Assembly (NCBI GenBank): GCA_963802375.1
Contig: CAWDIJ010000010.1
Coordinates: 558,001-622,000 of the forward strand
Direction: 5' to 3'
DNA: 64,000 nt
Source of the DNA: JACDAN01 sp963802375
GTDB taxonomy: Bacteria; Actinomycetota; Thermoleophilia; Gaiellales; Gaiellaceae
Below the pieces are notes generated by a model. That model made no database searches, was not told the DNA's origin, and saw only the letters and a list, made by a program, of their open reading frames with translations. Both the position numbers and the translations under genes were made by a program. Positions 35,127-44,603 of this stretch are shown one piece after another. How positions within the stretch are numbered: the first letter of the stretch is position 1; the number at the start of each line of letters is the position of its first letter.

Positions 35127-36788
35127 TCACGAGACGCGCACCTCGTAGACCGTCGTCGTCCCGCTGACCTCGTTCGAGACCACGAGCAGCGGCAGGAACG
35201 TCGGGCTCTGCGACTCCGGGATGAACGTCAGTCCCTCCGGCCCGACGTCGCCGGCCGCCGGGTTCGGCGCTCCGGCGATCGACACCGGCTGATTGAAGTC
35301 CCGCGGATTGACGTAGGTCTTGAAGGCCGGCTCCTCGGGATTGGTGACGTCGTACGCCACGACGCCGCTAAGGCGCTCGAGGCCGATGAACGCGTAGGTG
35401 CGACCGTGATGCTGGCCGAGCACGACTCCCTCCGGCTCGGGCCCCTTGTTGTCACTCCGGGTGTCGAACGAGTTGCCTTCCTCGTGGTTGGAGTTGAACG
35501 GCGTTGTGAGCGGCGGCACCGGCGAAGCCGCAGCTGCCCGCGGACACGTCGCCGCGGGAGCCGCCGGGACCGGCGGCTGCAGGACGAGCGGTGGAGCCGG
35601 CGCCGGTCCGCCCGGGAACGACGCAGCGATCCGCTCCAGCTGGTCGCCGGAGTCGAAGACCTGGTCACCTCGACTCGACCAGATCGAGATCGACCGGGCG
35701 CCGTAGACGAACAGGCGGTCATAGACACCGCCGGTCATCCCGAGCGTCCGGTTGACGCTCAGACGCCCGAGGTTCTGGTTCTGCCTGGCGATCGGGTTGA
35801 AGCCCGGCCCAAGCGCGAGCGCCGAGACGCGGGCCTCGTCAGCGGCTCGCGAGTCGCCTTCGTTCGCCGTCACCAGATACGTCTGGCCGTGGTGGTGGAA
35901 GGAGGCGATCGAATCGGGCTGGTACATGCCATGGAGGCCCGCCCAGGCGCAGAGGTTGATCGTATTGTCGCGGTCACTTGCGTCCAGTGCGTTGCCGGCC
36001 ACGCCGTGATCCTTGAAGCCGAGCCCCCGCAGCGACGTGACCTTTCCGCCGCCGACGTCGATCTCCGCGACAGCATTCGCGTCCTGGAGCGTGACCCAGG
36101 CGCGCTTCGAATCATGGGAGACCGTGATGTACTCGGGCTCGAGGTCGACGGAGGGAGCCTTGCCGGCTGCGATGACGATGCTGGGGTCGAGCGTCGCGCC
36201 GTCGAACGACGTGAAGTCCGCGGTGTCCACGACGAGGTGCTGTGGCCACTTGTGGAAGCTGATGATCGAGACCGAGCCCATCGGGTCGAATGCGCCCGGC
36301 TCTCCCTCATTCGCGACAAGGAGGAACCGGCCGTTCGGCGAGAAGGTCAGCATGTCCGGCACGGCGCCGACCTTGATCATCCCGAGTCGCGTGCCGCCCG
36401 GCGTGAAGAAGACCACCGTGCCGGGATCGGTACGCACCGGCGCCTCAACTGCGACGGCGATGACCCCGAGTTGCGTGTCGACGCTGTTCGGCGTCCCGAG
36501 ATCCGACACGTCGAAGTGAGTCACCTTGGTCGGGGCTGCGGGGTTTCGGATGTCGAGCACGTCCACGCGCTTCTGCACGGCGTTGACGACGTAGACCCTG
36601 CGTGTGAGCCGGTCGTAGGCGGGGATCTCGGCGGCGCCGACGTCGCCGTTGAAGAGCACGCCGGTGGCGTAGGTCCCGATCGGCGTCAGGGTCAGGTCCT
36701 TCGGCTGCTTGGTGCCCGACGCCGAGCCGGCGAGCCAGGCGGCGAGCGCCAGTGCAGCAACAGCAGTAATCGCGAGACGTGCTCTCAA
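35127..36788 (-). CDS. Exported choice-of-anchor I-type beta-propeller protein
   Basis: A 553-residue exported protein. Start TTG 36788 is preceded by GGGAGGAT, then a signal peptide (RLAITAVAALALAAWLAGSASG). The repeated pattern (VYVVNAVQKRVDVLDIRNP; DMLTFSPNGRFLLVANEGEP; PEYITVSHDSKRAWVTLQDA; TYLVTANEGDSRAADEARVS) matches choice-of-anchor I / esterase-like phytase-type propellers. It is likely extracellular, perhaps phosphatase- or metal-related. Convergent with rlmN. Confidence 0.87.
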   Translation of the reverse strand: MRARLAITAVAALALAAWLAGSASGTKQPKDLTLTPIGTYATGVLFNGDVGAAEIPAYDRLTRRVYVVNAVQKRVDVLDIRNPAAPTKVTHFDVSDLGTPNSVDTQLGVIAVAVEAPVRTDPGTVVFFTPGGTRLGMIKVGAVPDMLTFSPNGRFLLVANEGEPGAFDPMGSVSIISFHKWPQHLVVDTADFTSFDGATLDPSIVIAAGKAPSVDLEPEYITVSHDSKRAWVTLQDANAVAEIDVGGGKVTSLRGLGFKDHGVAGNALDASDRDNTINLCAWAGLHGMYQPDSIASFHHHGQTYLVTANEGDSRAADEARVSALALGPGFNPIARQNQNLGRLSVNRTLGMTGGVYDRLFVYGARSISIWSSRGDQVFDSGDQLERIAASFPGGPAPAPPLVLQPPVPAAPAATCPRAAAASPVPPLTTPFNSNHEEGNSFDTRSDNKGPEPEGVVLGQHHGRTYAFIGLERLSGVVAYDVTNPEEPAFKTYVNPRDFNQPVSIAGAPNPAAGDVGPEGLTFIPESQSPTFLPLLVVSNEVSGTTTVYEVRVS

Positions 36789-36930
36789 GACGATCCTCCC
36801 TCTCCGTTGTCCCCGAGCGATCGTATGACGCGCCATTTTCCGGCTGGTTCGCCAAGTGGTGTACGTGCGGTGAAGAGGCGGTTGCGGACGGGTGACACCG
36901 GGCGCAGAACGGCGATATGTTCAGCATCGC

Positions 36931-37335
36931 ATGGCCATCGCCGACCAACTCGCCGCAGTCGGCCTCTTCTCGTCTCTGGATGAGTCGGAGCTCCAAACCC
37001 TCGCCCAGTGGTTCAGCGAGGAGAGCAAGGGCGAGGGAGTGAAGCTCTGCGGTCAAGGCGCCACGGGCTACTCGTTCTTCGTGCTCACAGAGGGCAGCGC
37101 CGTCGTGACCGCCGACGGCAGGACGCTCGGCGATCTCGGCCCCGGCGACTACTTCGGCGAGATCGCGATGCTTGACGGCGGCCGGCGCAGCGCAACGGTC
37201 ACGACGACGGCGCCCGCGAAGCTCCTCGTCCTGTTCGGGACCGAGTTCCGCCAGCTCCAGCAGACGCAGCCAGCCATCGCCGGCCGCATCGAGCAGACGA
37301 TGCGCGACCGCCTCACGGCGGACGGCTCAGCCTGA
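36931..37335 (+). CDS. Stand-alone cyclic nucleotide-binding domain protein
   Basis: A 134-residue CRP-like cNMP-binding domain with no helix-turn-helix: LFSSLDESELQTLAQWFSEE, SFFVLTEGSAVVTADGR, and the phosphate-binding cassette GDYFGEIAMLDGGRRSATV with conserved Glu and Arg. It could sense cAMP/cGMP and act on partners, or be degenerate. ATG 36931 gives the family-like start. It stands alone after a short AT-richer spacer. Confidence 0.85.
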   Translation: MAIADQLAAVGLFSSLDESELQTLAQWFSEESKGEGVKLCGQGATGYSFFVLTEGSAVVTADGRTLGDLGPGDYFGEIAMLDGGRRSATVTTTAPAKLLVLFGTEFRQLQQTQPAIAGRIEQTMRDRLTADGSA

Positions 37336-37353
37336 CGCCGCGAATACCGGCAG

Positions 37354-39713
37354 CTAGCCCGTGAACGGCGGTCGGGCGGCTGCGCAGACCCGAATCGTGG
37401 CCTGGAGGAGGACGGCCGGACTGCCCGTCCCTCGCTGGAAGGTCACCCGCACGCGAAGGCTGTATCTCCCCGGCGGAAGCGTCACGGGTGGAGTCAGACG
37501 CCGCTGCAGCGTCCGCACGGTCAGCGCCCTCACGGCTCGGTTGTTCACGAACACGTGGACGCGTGAGATCCGTGTGCCCTCGAGGTTGATTCGCGGAGCC
37601 CGGCCGCGAATGCACCGGGAGACCGTCTGACGGAGAGCGGCACCGGCGACCGCCGCATTGTCGGCGTCGGGCGGCGACGGCCCCGGTGGCACAACGGGCG
37701 ACGGAGGCTCGACAGGCTCGACGGAGGCTCGGGGGGGCACGTAAGGGCGGTATCGATACGACTGTCGTCCCTCACGGTGCTTCCGCCCGCCTCGCCCGTG
37801 ACGACGGCGGTATTCGTGACGACGGACGGCCTGCAGTCTTCTGGCGCGACGGTCTTCTTCGAGCACGAGTACGTCCAGACATCGCCCGGGTCGAGAGTTC
37901 GCGGCGTGGCGTCGGCGCCGGGGGGGTCGGCCTTGCCGACTAGCGCAGGCGGGTCGTCACAGTTGGGGTCCACGACTTCCACTGACGCTGCCGGAAATGG
38001 CACGCCGCCCGGGTTCCTGACGACCAGCTGATACCGCAAGGTGTCTCCAGCTGTCGCGCTGGCAGGCCCCACCTTGTCGATCGCGATCGCGGGCGAGCCG
38101 AGTCGGACGTTGCGGAAGGTGCAGACAGCCAGCTGTCCGGACCGGAGTCTGAGGTCCGCGTAGGCACTGCCCAAGCGGACCCGCGTTCCCCTCGTTCCAA
38201 CTTTGCACTCGACGCTTGATCGGTAGTTGGCCGCGTTCGTCCCAGCCGCGGCAACCTCCGAGACTGTGTAGGCGCCGGGCCGGACTCTCGAAGCGCGGAT
38301 CGCGCCGTCCCCGGCGGCTGCGACGACGACGCGGCCGTTCACGAGTAGGTCGAAACGGCCCGGGTCGCTGCTCGGCTCGAGCTGCTTCTCGACCACCAGC
38401 GTCGCTGGCACGTAGTTGCCGAAATCCTTGAAACGAGCATAGGTCGTGGCCGCGGATCGGATCGGCCCCCAGCCGCAGCGGAAGAGCCCTCCTGGCGCGG
38501 AGCCGGTGCCGCCGTCCGTGTTCGCGTTCGGGTAGCTACACGTGACGCCGGCAAGGCGCGCCAGACGGAGCCCCAATTCCGTCGAAAGCGTCTCGCGAAG
38601 CATGTACGTCCCGTCCGGCGGGCGGATGTCGTTGATGACGTAATGGCCTAGCGCATCTGTGATCCCGAAGGGCTCGGCGGAGTCCCGAACACCGTCGTCG
38701 TCATAGTCGGCCCAGATGATCCAGCGGGGAAGGCCCGGCTCGCCGCGATCGCGACTGCCGTCCGCGTCGAGGTCGTGGAACTTGTCGCCGGAGGCCGAGC
38801 ACGAGCGCGCGATGATCTCGTGAGGCGCCACGTAGTCCTGCATGTTCGAATCCTCCGACGTGGACGAGCGCGAGTGCATCCACACCGAGGCGAACGCGAA
38901 GCACTCGTTGCCGAGCGCATCGTCGAGGATCTTGCTCAGGTTGAGCGCTGCCTCGCCGAACCGCTCGTCCGGCACCGTTCCCTCGTAGTAGCCCGGAAGC
39001 CGGCTCGTGATCACCCTCTGGTTGATGGCGCCCTGTGCGTCGACGTTCGGGGTCAGACCGGTCAGACCGTCGAGGTGGCCGCGGGTCGAGCACCCCGTTG
39101 CCAGGTCGTCCGCCGTGGACCTCCACCGCTGGAGCACGACGTCGACAGCGTTGCCGTGAGGCTCGTAGGAAATCAGGATGTCTCCTGTCCTCCGACACGG
39201 AATCGTCGCCCCCACGCTGTTCCTCCAGAGACGCGCGTCGTGGTTGAGCTCGAAGGTTAGGAACGCCGTCGCGTCACGAAGGCTTACTGCGGAAGCACGG
39301 GCGAACGCGAGATAGACGAACGTGTCCGCTCCGTTCTGGTTGACGGCCGACCAGGCGTCGAGGATGTTGGCCTTGCTCGGGTTGACACCGTTCCGCTCGG
39401 TTCTAAGGTCCCACTCGCCCGGCACGTCCTCCTTGCTGCCGCTGGTGAACGCAGTGTCCTCGTCGTTCTTGTCCACGGTGTGCCTGACGTCGCCAGCCGC
39501 TTGCAGGCCCTGCCAGTCGAACCGGGGAGCAGCATCGTCCTGGTTCCCGTCCGCCCCCTGGAACGCAGGGGCTGGGGGTGGGAGCGGGTCAGGCGTGGGA
39601 TCCAGTGTCGCGCCGAGTGCAGGGGGAGCGAAAAGGAGCCCTGATGCAAGCATCAGCAGGCCCCACTCGAGGGCGCGCCGCAGACGGAACGCAGGCCCGC
39701 CCGAACGAGACAT
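37354..39713 (-). CDS. Large cell-surface protein with SdrD-like and DUF11-like domains (frame break at 37731-37737)
   Basis: Signal peptide LEWGLLMLASGLLFAPPALGA, then a large N-terminal region. An SdrD B-like calcium-binding-type domain follows (GDKFHDLDADGSRDRGEPGL), then prealbumin-like and DUF11-type domains (AIAIDKVGPASATAGDTLRY). The frame breaks in a run of seven C (complement of 37731-37737); one extra C restores a Pro-rich linker and a C-terminal beta domain ending FTG, for 787 codons. Likely anchored or released at the surface; adhesive or structural role inferred from domain type. It is last in the leftward surface block 37354-42419. Confidence 0.7.
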
Positions 39714-39767
39714 TGAGCGGAAAGTAGCTGTAAAAGGATAAAAACCGCAAGCGTCGCGGGCGTCGCG

Positions 39768-40217
39768 TCAGCGGCGGAGCTTGCGCACGGCGATCCCCGC
39801 TCCACCCGCAATGAGCAGCGCGGAGGCGCAGGCGGCGAGAACCAAGAGCGGGATCGGGATCGAGCGCGCGTCGTTCGTGTCCACGCTGAGCGCCTGCTCG
39901 ATCGGCCCTTCCGCGCTTCCGCTGCTCTGCGGCCGCCGGGCGACGGTGTCGCGCAGCGCTTGGCGGATCTGATCCTCGATGTCGCTGTAGGCGCGGATGT
40001 CCTCGGGCGCTCGTTCGAGCGCCTGCTGAAGACAGGCGACGGAGAAGGGGTGGTCGATGCTGGTGTTGTCGGCCCAGTCGTCCAGAACCAGCTCCCAGCA
40101 GGGCTTCGCAGCGGACGCCGGACTGGGCTCGAGCGAGAGGGACGCCCCAATCGCGATCAGGAGCGCGGCCATGAGAACCGCCAGCGGGCCCGCAGATGAG
40201 CCCAACCTCCTACGCAC
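39768..40217 (-). CDS. Small exported protein with C-terminal membrane anchor
   Basis: A 149-residue protein: signal peptide (AVLMAALLIAIGASLSLEPSPASA), a globular part with two Cys (AKPCWELVLDDWADN; SVACLQQALERAPED), a low-complexity linker, and a C-terminal helix (PIPLLVLAACASALLIAGGA) with a basic tail. No sortase motif is visible. It lies between the O-antigen ligase-like and large surface-protein genes, all leftward, and is probably part of the same surface system. Confidence 0.65.
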   Translation of the reverse strand: MRRRLGSSAGPLAVLMAALLIAIGASLSLEPSPASAAKPCWELVLDDWADNTSIDHPFSVACLQQALERAPEDIRAYSDIEDQIRQALRDTVARRPQSSGSAEGPIEQALSVDTNDARSIPIPLLVLAACASALLIAGGAGIAVRKLRR

Positions 40218-40289
40218 CGTCGCTCCTGTTCCTGTCAGTCCAAACGTAGCACCGAAGCCGTCGGGGTGGAATCCCGCGATACCCGTCTG

Positions 40290-41939
40290 TCATTCATCGC
40301 GCAGCTCCATCAGGTCCGGATCACGCGGGTTGAGGGAGACAGCGCGGGCAAGCGCGTCGCGCCTCGCTTCACCCTCGCTCGCCAAGGCAAGGTCGGTCCA
40401 GAGCTCCCAGTCGCCGTTGTCGCGACTCAGCCCTTCGCGGAAGCTGGCGCGGGCAGCCGCGAGCTCGCCACGCTCGAGCTGACTCTCGCCGATGACACGC
40501 CAGGGCTCCGCGGACCACGGCTGAAGGCGGGCCGCCCGGCGGGCGGAGCGCTCCGAGCCGTTCTCGCCGAGCGCGAGCTCGCGGTTCCCGACATAGGCGG
40601 CCACGGCGAGCGCGAGCAGCGCGACCGCTGCCCCGGCACCTACGAGGCTCGGGCCATGTGCGAGTCGAATCCACCGCTTCCGCGCTGCGAGTAGTAGCGC
40701 GACCGCGCAGGCGAGGGCCGGCACCGTGACGGCCGGCAGCTCCCAGTCCCAGTCCTGTGCCGTGTGCGCAAGAAACGCCACGTATGCGCCGAGTGCCGGG
40801 GGTGTGAGCGGGTCGGCGCGGGCGGAAACGGCGGCCGCGAGCGGTAGACCGAGCGCCACTAGCAGGAGCACAAGCCCGAGCGGCCCGAGCTCGGCGAGCG
40901 TCTCGAGGTAGAGGCTATGGGCATCGCGCGCAGGCTGAGGCTCCCGACGGTGTTGGAACCACCGGCGGCGGAAGCTGCCGGATCCCGAGCCGAGCAGCGG
41001 CTCAGCCTCGGCCGTTCGTAGCGCTACGCGCCAGTAGTCGGCTCGGCTACTGCCCGAGAGCGTCCGCAGGCGCGCGGCGCCGTCCGCCGGTGTGGCGGTC
41101 GGCGACGCGAACGAACGAGCGAAGGCGACTCCGGCGACGGTCACCGCGACGAGGATGACCGCACAGACCGCGACGACGAAGCGGCGGTCGAGCGAAGCGA
41201 TTCGGGTCGCAAAGAGCGCGAGTAGGCCGATTGCGAGCGCAAGCCACGCGCCACGGGAGTACGTGAGGTGCTGCGTCGCGACGAAGACCGGCAGAAGCAG
41301 AAGGCAGGCTGCACGAACGGCAGGACGCCGGGCGACGAGAGCGAGGCCGACCGCAATCAGCGCCCCCATTGCTGCGAGCACGGCCATGCCGTTGGCGTAC
41401 CCGACAGGCGCTGCCAGCCGGTCCTCGGAGCCCGGATCGTCAGTGACCGCCCCGATGGGGTCGTCCCCGACCGCGGCGTCCGCAAGACCGGCCAGGCAGA
41501 GCACTGCGATCCCGACGAGAACTCCGACGAGGAGGCCGGGTCTCGAACCGGGGCGCGCCAGCAACACGAGTGCCGAGGCCGTCGCCAGGTAGAGCAGCAG
41601 CCGCTCCGCGTCGAGAATCGAGGCAGTCGGGTCGAGCGACCAGATCGTCGAGACGAGCGTCCAGAGGAGCAGGCCGGCGAACGCCGCGAGGAACCCGAGC
41701 TCGAGGGACGACGGTCGGCGGGCTTCTCCGAGAACGAGCGCGCCGGCGACGATCGCGAGCGGCACGGCGCTCCAAAACCAGGTCGACGGAGCGAAGCCGC
41801 CCTGGTCGAAGCCGAGAACGAGGACGAGCCCGCCGGCAAGGAGTCCGGGGAGCTGATCCACACGCGAGCCGGCTGCCGACAGCCCAACGTCGATCCGCAC
41901 AGGATTCCACCTTCTGGCGAAGCGGGAGGCCTCGCTCAC
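40290..41939 (-). CDS. O-antigen ligase/Wzy-like membrane protein with C-terminal TPR-like segment
   Basis: A 549-residue polytopic membrane protein of the O-antigen ligase (Wzy_C/WaaL) superfamily, with about 11-12 helices. The signature SRGAWLALAIGLLALF and the loop HSLYLETLAELGPLGL are characteristic. The last ~90 residues are helical and TPR-like (AEPWRVIGESQLERGELAAA). It would polymerise or ligate glycan chains onto an acceptor. Neighbouring genes encode secreted or anchored proteins, so surface glycosylation is possible but not shown. Confidence 0.85.
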   Translation of the reverse strand: MSEASRFARRWNPVRIDVGLSAAGSRVDQLPGLLAGGLVLVLGFDQGGFAPSTWFWSAVPLAIVAGALVLGEARRPSSLELGFLAAFAGLLLWTLVSTIWSLDPTASILDAERLLLYLATASALVLLARPGSRPGLLVGVLVGIAVLCLAGLADAAVGDDPIGAVTDDPGSEDRLAAPVGYANGMAVLAAMGALIAVGLALVARRPAVRAACLLLLPVFVATQHLTYSRGAWLALAIGLLALFATRIASLDRRFVVAVCAVILVAVTVAGVAFARSFASPTATPADGAARLRTLSGSSRADYWRVALRTAEAEPLLGSGSGSFRRRWFQHRREPQPARDAHSLYLETLAELGPLGLVLLLVALGLPLAAAVSARADPLTPPALGAYVAFLAHTAQDWDWELPAVTVPALACAVALLLAARKRWIRLAHGPSLVGAGAAVALLALAVAAYVGNRELALGENGSERSARRAARLQPWSAEPWRVIGESQLERGELAAARASFREGLSRDNGDWELWTDLALASEGEARRDALARAVSLNPRDPDLMELRDE

Positions 41940-41975
41940 GAGACCTCCCGCCGAACCACTCTCCCCCGTCTCCGT

Positions 41976-42419
41976 CTAGCCGCGCTTGCCCTTGTGGGAG
42001 TCCTTCCCCCCGTGCTTGTCCTTGCCCTTGTGCCGCCTGCTGCACGAGCCGAGCCTGTCGCCGTGACGCAGGTGCTTCTTCAGGGCACGAGTGCCGATCA
42101 CCTTCATGGTCTTCTTGCCCGACCGCGACTTGTGGCAGACGACGAACTTGGCCCGGGAACACGGACCGAGCTTGTCGCCATGGCGGAGGTGGGCGGGGAC
42201 AGCCCGCTTCGAGACGCGGATCGTCACGAAGGGATGCTTCTTCGACCCCGTCCGGTGACAGATCGTCACCTTCTTGTCGTACTGGTACTGGTGAGAGGCC
42301 GAGTGCTTCCCCGTGGGGGAGACTGCACCCCCGACCGAGGCCGCAACGGCGAACATGATCGCCCCCGCGCTGGCGACAAGCACAGCACGAACTCCCCGAC
42401 CCCCCGTGATTGCTCTCAT
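41976..42419 (-). CDS. Exported protein with two CH...HLRHGD...C repeats
   Basis: A 147-residue exported protein: signal peptide (VLVASAGAIMFAVAASVGGA), then two repeats of VTICHRTGSKKHPFVTIRVS with HLRHGDKLGPC, and FVVCHKSRSGKKTMKVIG with HLRHGDRLGSC. A very basic tail follows (HKGKDKHGGKDSHKGK). The CH...HLxHGD...C pattern recurs in secreted bacterial proteins and suggests a small metal- or disulfide-stabilised module; its function is unknown to me. First gene of the leftward surface block. Confidence 0.7.
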   Translation of the reverse strand: MRAITGGRGVRAVLVASAGAIMFAVAASVGGAVSPTGKHSASHQYQYDKKVTICHRTGSKKHPFVTIRVSKRAVPAHLRHGDKLGPCSRAKFVVCHKSRSGKKTMKVIGTRALKKHLRHGDRLGSCSRRHKGKDKHGGKDSHKGKRG

Positions 42420-42627
42420 GCGCGTCGAACCTCCTCAGCGGCCCGCGTCCGCGAGCACTGGTTGGACATCACGTTCAGAGGCGACGCGAGTGTAGCCCGA
42501 CTATCGAACCATGCCAACAGTTTTTGCAAATCGAAACAATGGGGGCTGTTCCGGCCCTCGTCCGTTCCCGAACTGTCACTTGGTAAAGCCCTAACCGTCG
42601 CTTCGCGAAGGCCTAACGACGCCCGAG

Positions 42628-42720
42628 CAAGAGTGGAGCGAGGGGCCGCGCTTGGGGTTCAGAGGCGCGCGGCCCCTCGAAACGGCGGCTTTGAATCCCG
42701 ATGGCCATTCCCAACTCTTG
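42628..42720. repeat. Nested inverted repeats in a 334-bp gap
   Basis: A perfect 12-bp hairpin GAGGGGCCGCGC / GCGCGGCCCCTC (42640-42651, 42667-42678) sits inside a 7-bp pair CAAGAGT / ACTCTTG (42628-42634, 42714-42720). No T-run follows. The rest of the gap (42420-42753) includes a short AT-rich stretch near 42510-42560 and the palindrome CTTCGCGAAG at 42601; I see no gene in it. The purpose is unknown. Confidence 0.5.
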
Positions 42721-42753
42721 AGATCGCTGTGCGGATAGCAGAATGGCTGCTTC

Positions 42754-43109
42754 ATGCGCGTCCGCATCGGACCGATCACGCTTGCGACGACAGAGCCCGA
42801 GTGGAAGTACGTCAACGTCTGCCGGTTCGCGCTCTACCTCGAGCGCAGCATCGCCGAAGGAACCCGATGGGCCGTGTTCGAGCCCAACGGCGAGAACCTC
42901 TGGCGGGAGATCCGGCGCAGCGTGGAGACCTTCATGCTCACCCTCTTTCGGCAGGGGCGCTGGCGGCCACGACGGCCGAGGACGCCTACTTCGTCCGCTG
43001 CGACCGAACGACGATGACCCAGGACGACATCGACAACGGCCGCCTGGTCATCGTGGTCGGTTTCGCGCCGCACCGCCCGGCCGAGTTCCTCGTCATCCGC
43101 ATCAACTAG
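42754..43109 (+). pseudogene. Relict C-terminal domain of a phage-type tail-sheath protein
   Basis: From ATG 42754 the sequence reads EWKYVNVCRFALYLERSIAE and VFEPNGENLWREIRRSV, then after a frame break at the GGGG run 42954-42957 continues ALAATTAEDAYFVRCDRTT and FAPHRPAEFLVIRIN to TAG 43107-43109. This is the C-terminus of contractile tail-sheath proteins (PF04984-like) from phages or extracellular contractile systems. Adding one G gives 118 residues. No tube, baseplate or rest of sheath is present, so it is a relict or a domain borrowed from such a system. Confidence 0.6.
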
Positions 43110-43116
43110 GGCGGAA

Positions 43117-43157
43117 GGCGACGTCCACTGCGCGCCCGCTTTGGCAAGAACGTCGCC
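43117..43157. terminator. Inverted repeat between convergent genes
   Basis: GGCGACGT (43117-43124) and ACGTCGCC (43150-43157) can pair around a 25-base loop between the tail-sheath relict and the DUF1707 gene. No T-run. Weak candidate. Confidence 0.25.
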
Positions 43158-43160
43158 GTG

Positions 43161-43577
43161 TCAGCGCTTCAGCGATCTTGGCGCCGGCCGGTGCCAGAGC
43201 CGCGACAGCAGGTACGTCGGGACGAGCCAGATCAGCAGAAAGCCGACCAGCACCGTACCGGAGGCGCCGTTGAGAAGCAGCGTCAGCCCGAAGACGAGGA
43301 GCAGCAGGAAGCTGAACACGAGATAGGCGCCGGTGAAGACGGCAAGCATCGCACCCCGAGCGACCGACTGCACGAGCAAACGGCCACGAGCCGCGAGCTC
43401 GCCGGGATCCCCGAAGACGGGCAAGTCTGAGAGAGCGCGCCGAATCTCGGCGCGCGACCGAGCCGCCAGAACACGTCCTGTGCGGTCGGAGAACTCCTCG
43501 AGCGTCAGACGGCCTCCGACGTAATGCTCCTGCAGCGCGGCCGTCGCACGTTCGCGGTCATGATCTCCGGCCAGCAT
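43161..43577 (-). CDS. DUF1707 (SHOCT-like) membrane protein
   Basis: A 138-residue protein. The N-terminal DUF1707 motif DHDRERATAALQEHYVGGRL followed by TLEEFSDR and LAARSRAEIRRALSDLP is typical of actinobacterial proteins. Two transmembrane helices follow (AVFTGAYLVFSFLLLLVFGL; TVLVGFLLIWLVPTYLL). ATG 43577 fits the domain; ATG 43604 is an alternative start. Function unknown. Confidence 0.88.
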   Translation of the reverse strand: MLAGDHDRERATAALQEHYVGGRLTLEEFSDRTGRVLAARSRAEIRRALSDLPVFGDPGELAARGRLLVQSVARGAMLAVFTGAYLVFSFLLLLVFGLTLLLNGASGTVLVGFLLIWLVPTYLLSRLWHRPAPRSLKR

Positions 43578-43665
43578 GGCGCCATCGTAGCTCGCGACCG
43601 GCAAAGACCGATCCCGCGTTGGGTCAGCGCGATTGTCGCCAACACTTCGCTATCACTACTCGGCG

Positions 43666-44538
43666 ATGAGCCAGGACCCAGGCGCTGCCCTCGCCTTGGC
43701 TGAGGCGCAGGTCGCAGCCGCGCGCGACGATCCCGCGGCGCGTCTTGCCTTGGTCGTGCGGACCTACCACGGGCCGACCGGCCGCGCCCCGAGACACCTG
43801 CCGTTCCGACGGGCGGCGTTGTCGTTCATGCGCTGGCAGGCGCGCCGCGGTGTGCTCAATTCGCTGGACGCCTCGCCGCCCGGCAGCGTGTGGTGGCGGG
43901 CGATCAACGAGCGGCTGCTGCGGGACGGATGCGAAACGGTCGCTCTCCTCGGTGGCCTGACCGGCGAGCCGTCATCGGAGCCGGTGCGGCTCTGGCTGGA
44001 GTTCGGCGCGAGACCGACGGGGTGCAACTGGTACCGGGCGCACAACGCGACCATCGTGGCCGGATACCTGGAGCACCGGGACCTCGCTGAAGCGGAGAGC
44101 GCACCGGAGCGCTTCTTCATGAACGTCGCGCTGGCGCGCGTGCTGTACGCGCACGCGCTCGCCGGGGCACCGCGGCTGGCGCTGGGACGGTTCGCTCCGC
44201 TTGGCCGCCTGCTGGGTGACCCCCGGCTCGGGATGGCCGGCGTCTTCCTCTCACTCCGCCGCGTGCTCCCAAACCGGTATCCGCTCGCGCTTGACGTGGA
44301 GCGCTATATCGCCGACGAGCAGCGTCTTGGCCGGCTCCTGGACTACGCGGTGATCGTGCCGCGGTTGCAGCGCCTCTACGAATGGTCCGCCGCGGAGCTC
44401 CGCGAGCCGCGTCTGCTCGAGCTGGTTCGCGACGGCAACCCGATCTACGCCTGGCCCTTCGAGGAGCGACACGTTTGGCGCCCTCCGCAGATGCCGGCGG
44501 TCGGGCGGTTTCTCGAACGCGCCACCACGGCGCGGTGA
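43666..44538 (+). CDS. Uncharacterised protein
   Basis: A 290-residue alpha-helical protein from ATG 43666 with no signal peptide. Notable stretches are LPFRRAALSFMRWQARRGVL, RPTGCNWYRAHNATIVAGYL and LPNRYPLALDVERYIADEQR. I do not recognise the family; the N-rich YRAHN segment may be functional. It precedes the TIR-like gene by 65 bases on the same strand, so co-transcription is possible. Confidence 0.6.
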   Translation: MSQDPGAALALAEAQVAAARDDPAARLALVVRTYHGPTGRAPRHLPFRRAALSFMRWQARRGVLNSLDASPPGSVWWRAINERLLRDGCETVALLGGLTGEPSSEPVRLWLEFGARPTGCNWYRAHNATIVAGYLEHRDLAEAESAPERFFMNVALARVLYAHALAGAPRLALGRFAPLGRLLGDPRLGMAGVFLSLRRVLPNRYPLALDVERYIADEQRLGRLLDYAVIVPRLQRLYEWSAAELREPRLLELVRDGNPIYAWPFEERHVWRPPQMPAVGRFLERATTAR

Positions 44539-44603
44539 ATACGGTGTACGGGATCGAGTCGAGTACGCTGGCCATCGTCTCTTGACCGAAAGGTGAATCG
44601 CGC

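Noticed and set aside
34407..36983. A long rightward frame spanning rlmN and the propeller gene
   Set aside because: It crosses two well-supported genes in other frames and reads as Arg/Pro-rich filler.
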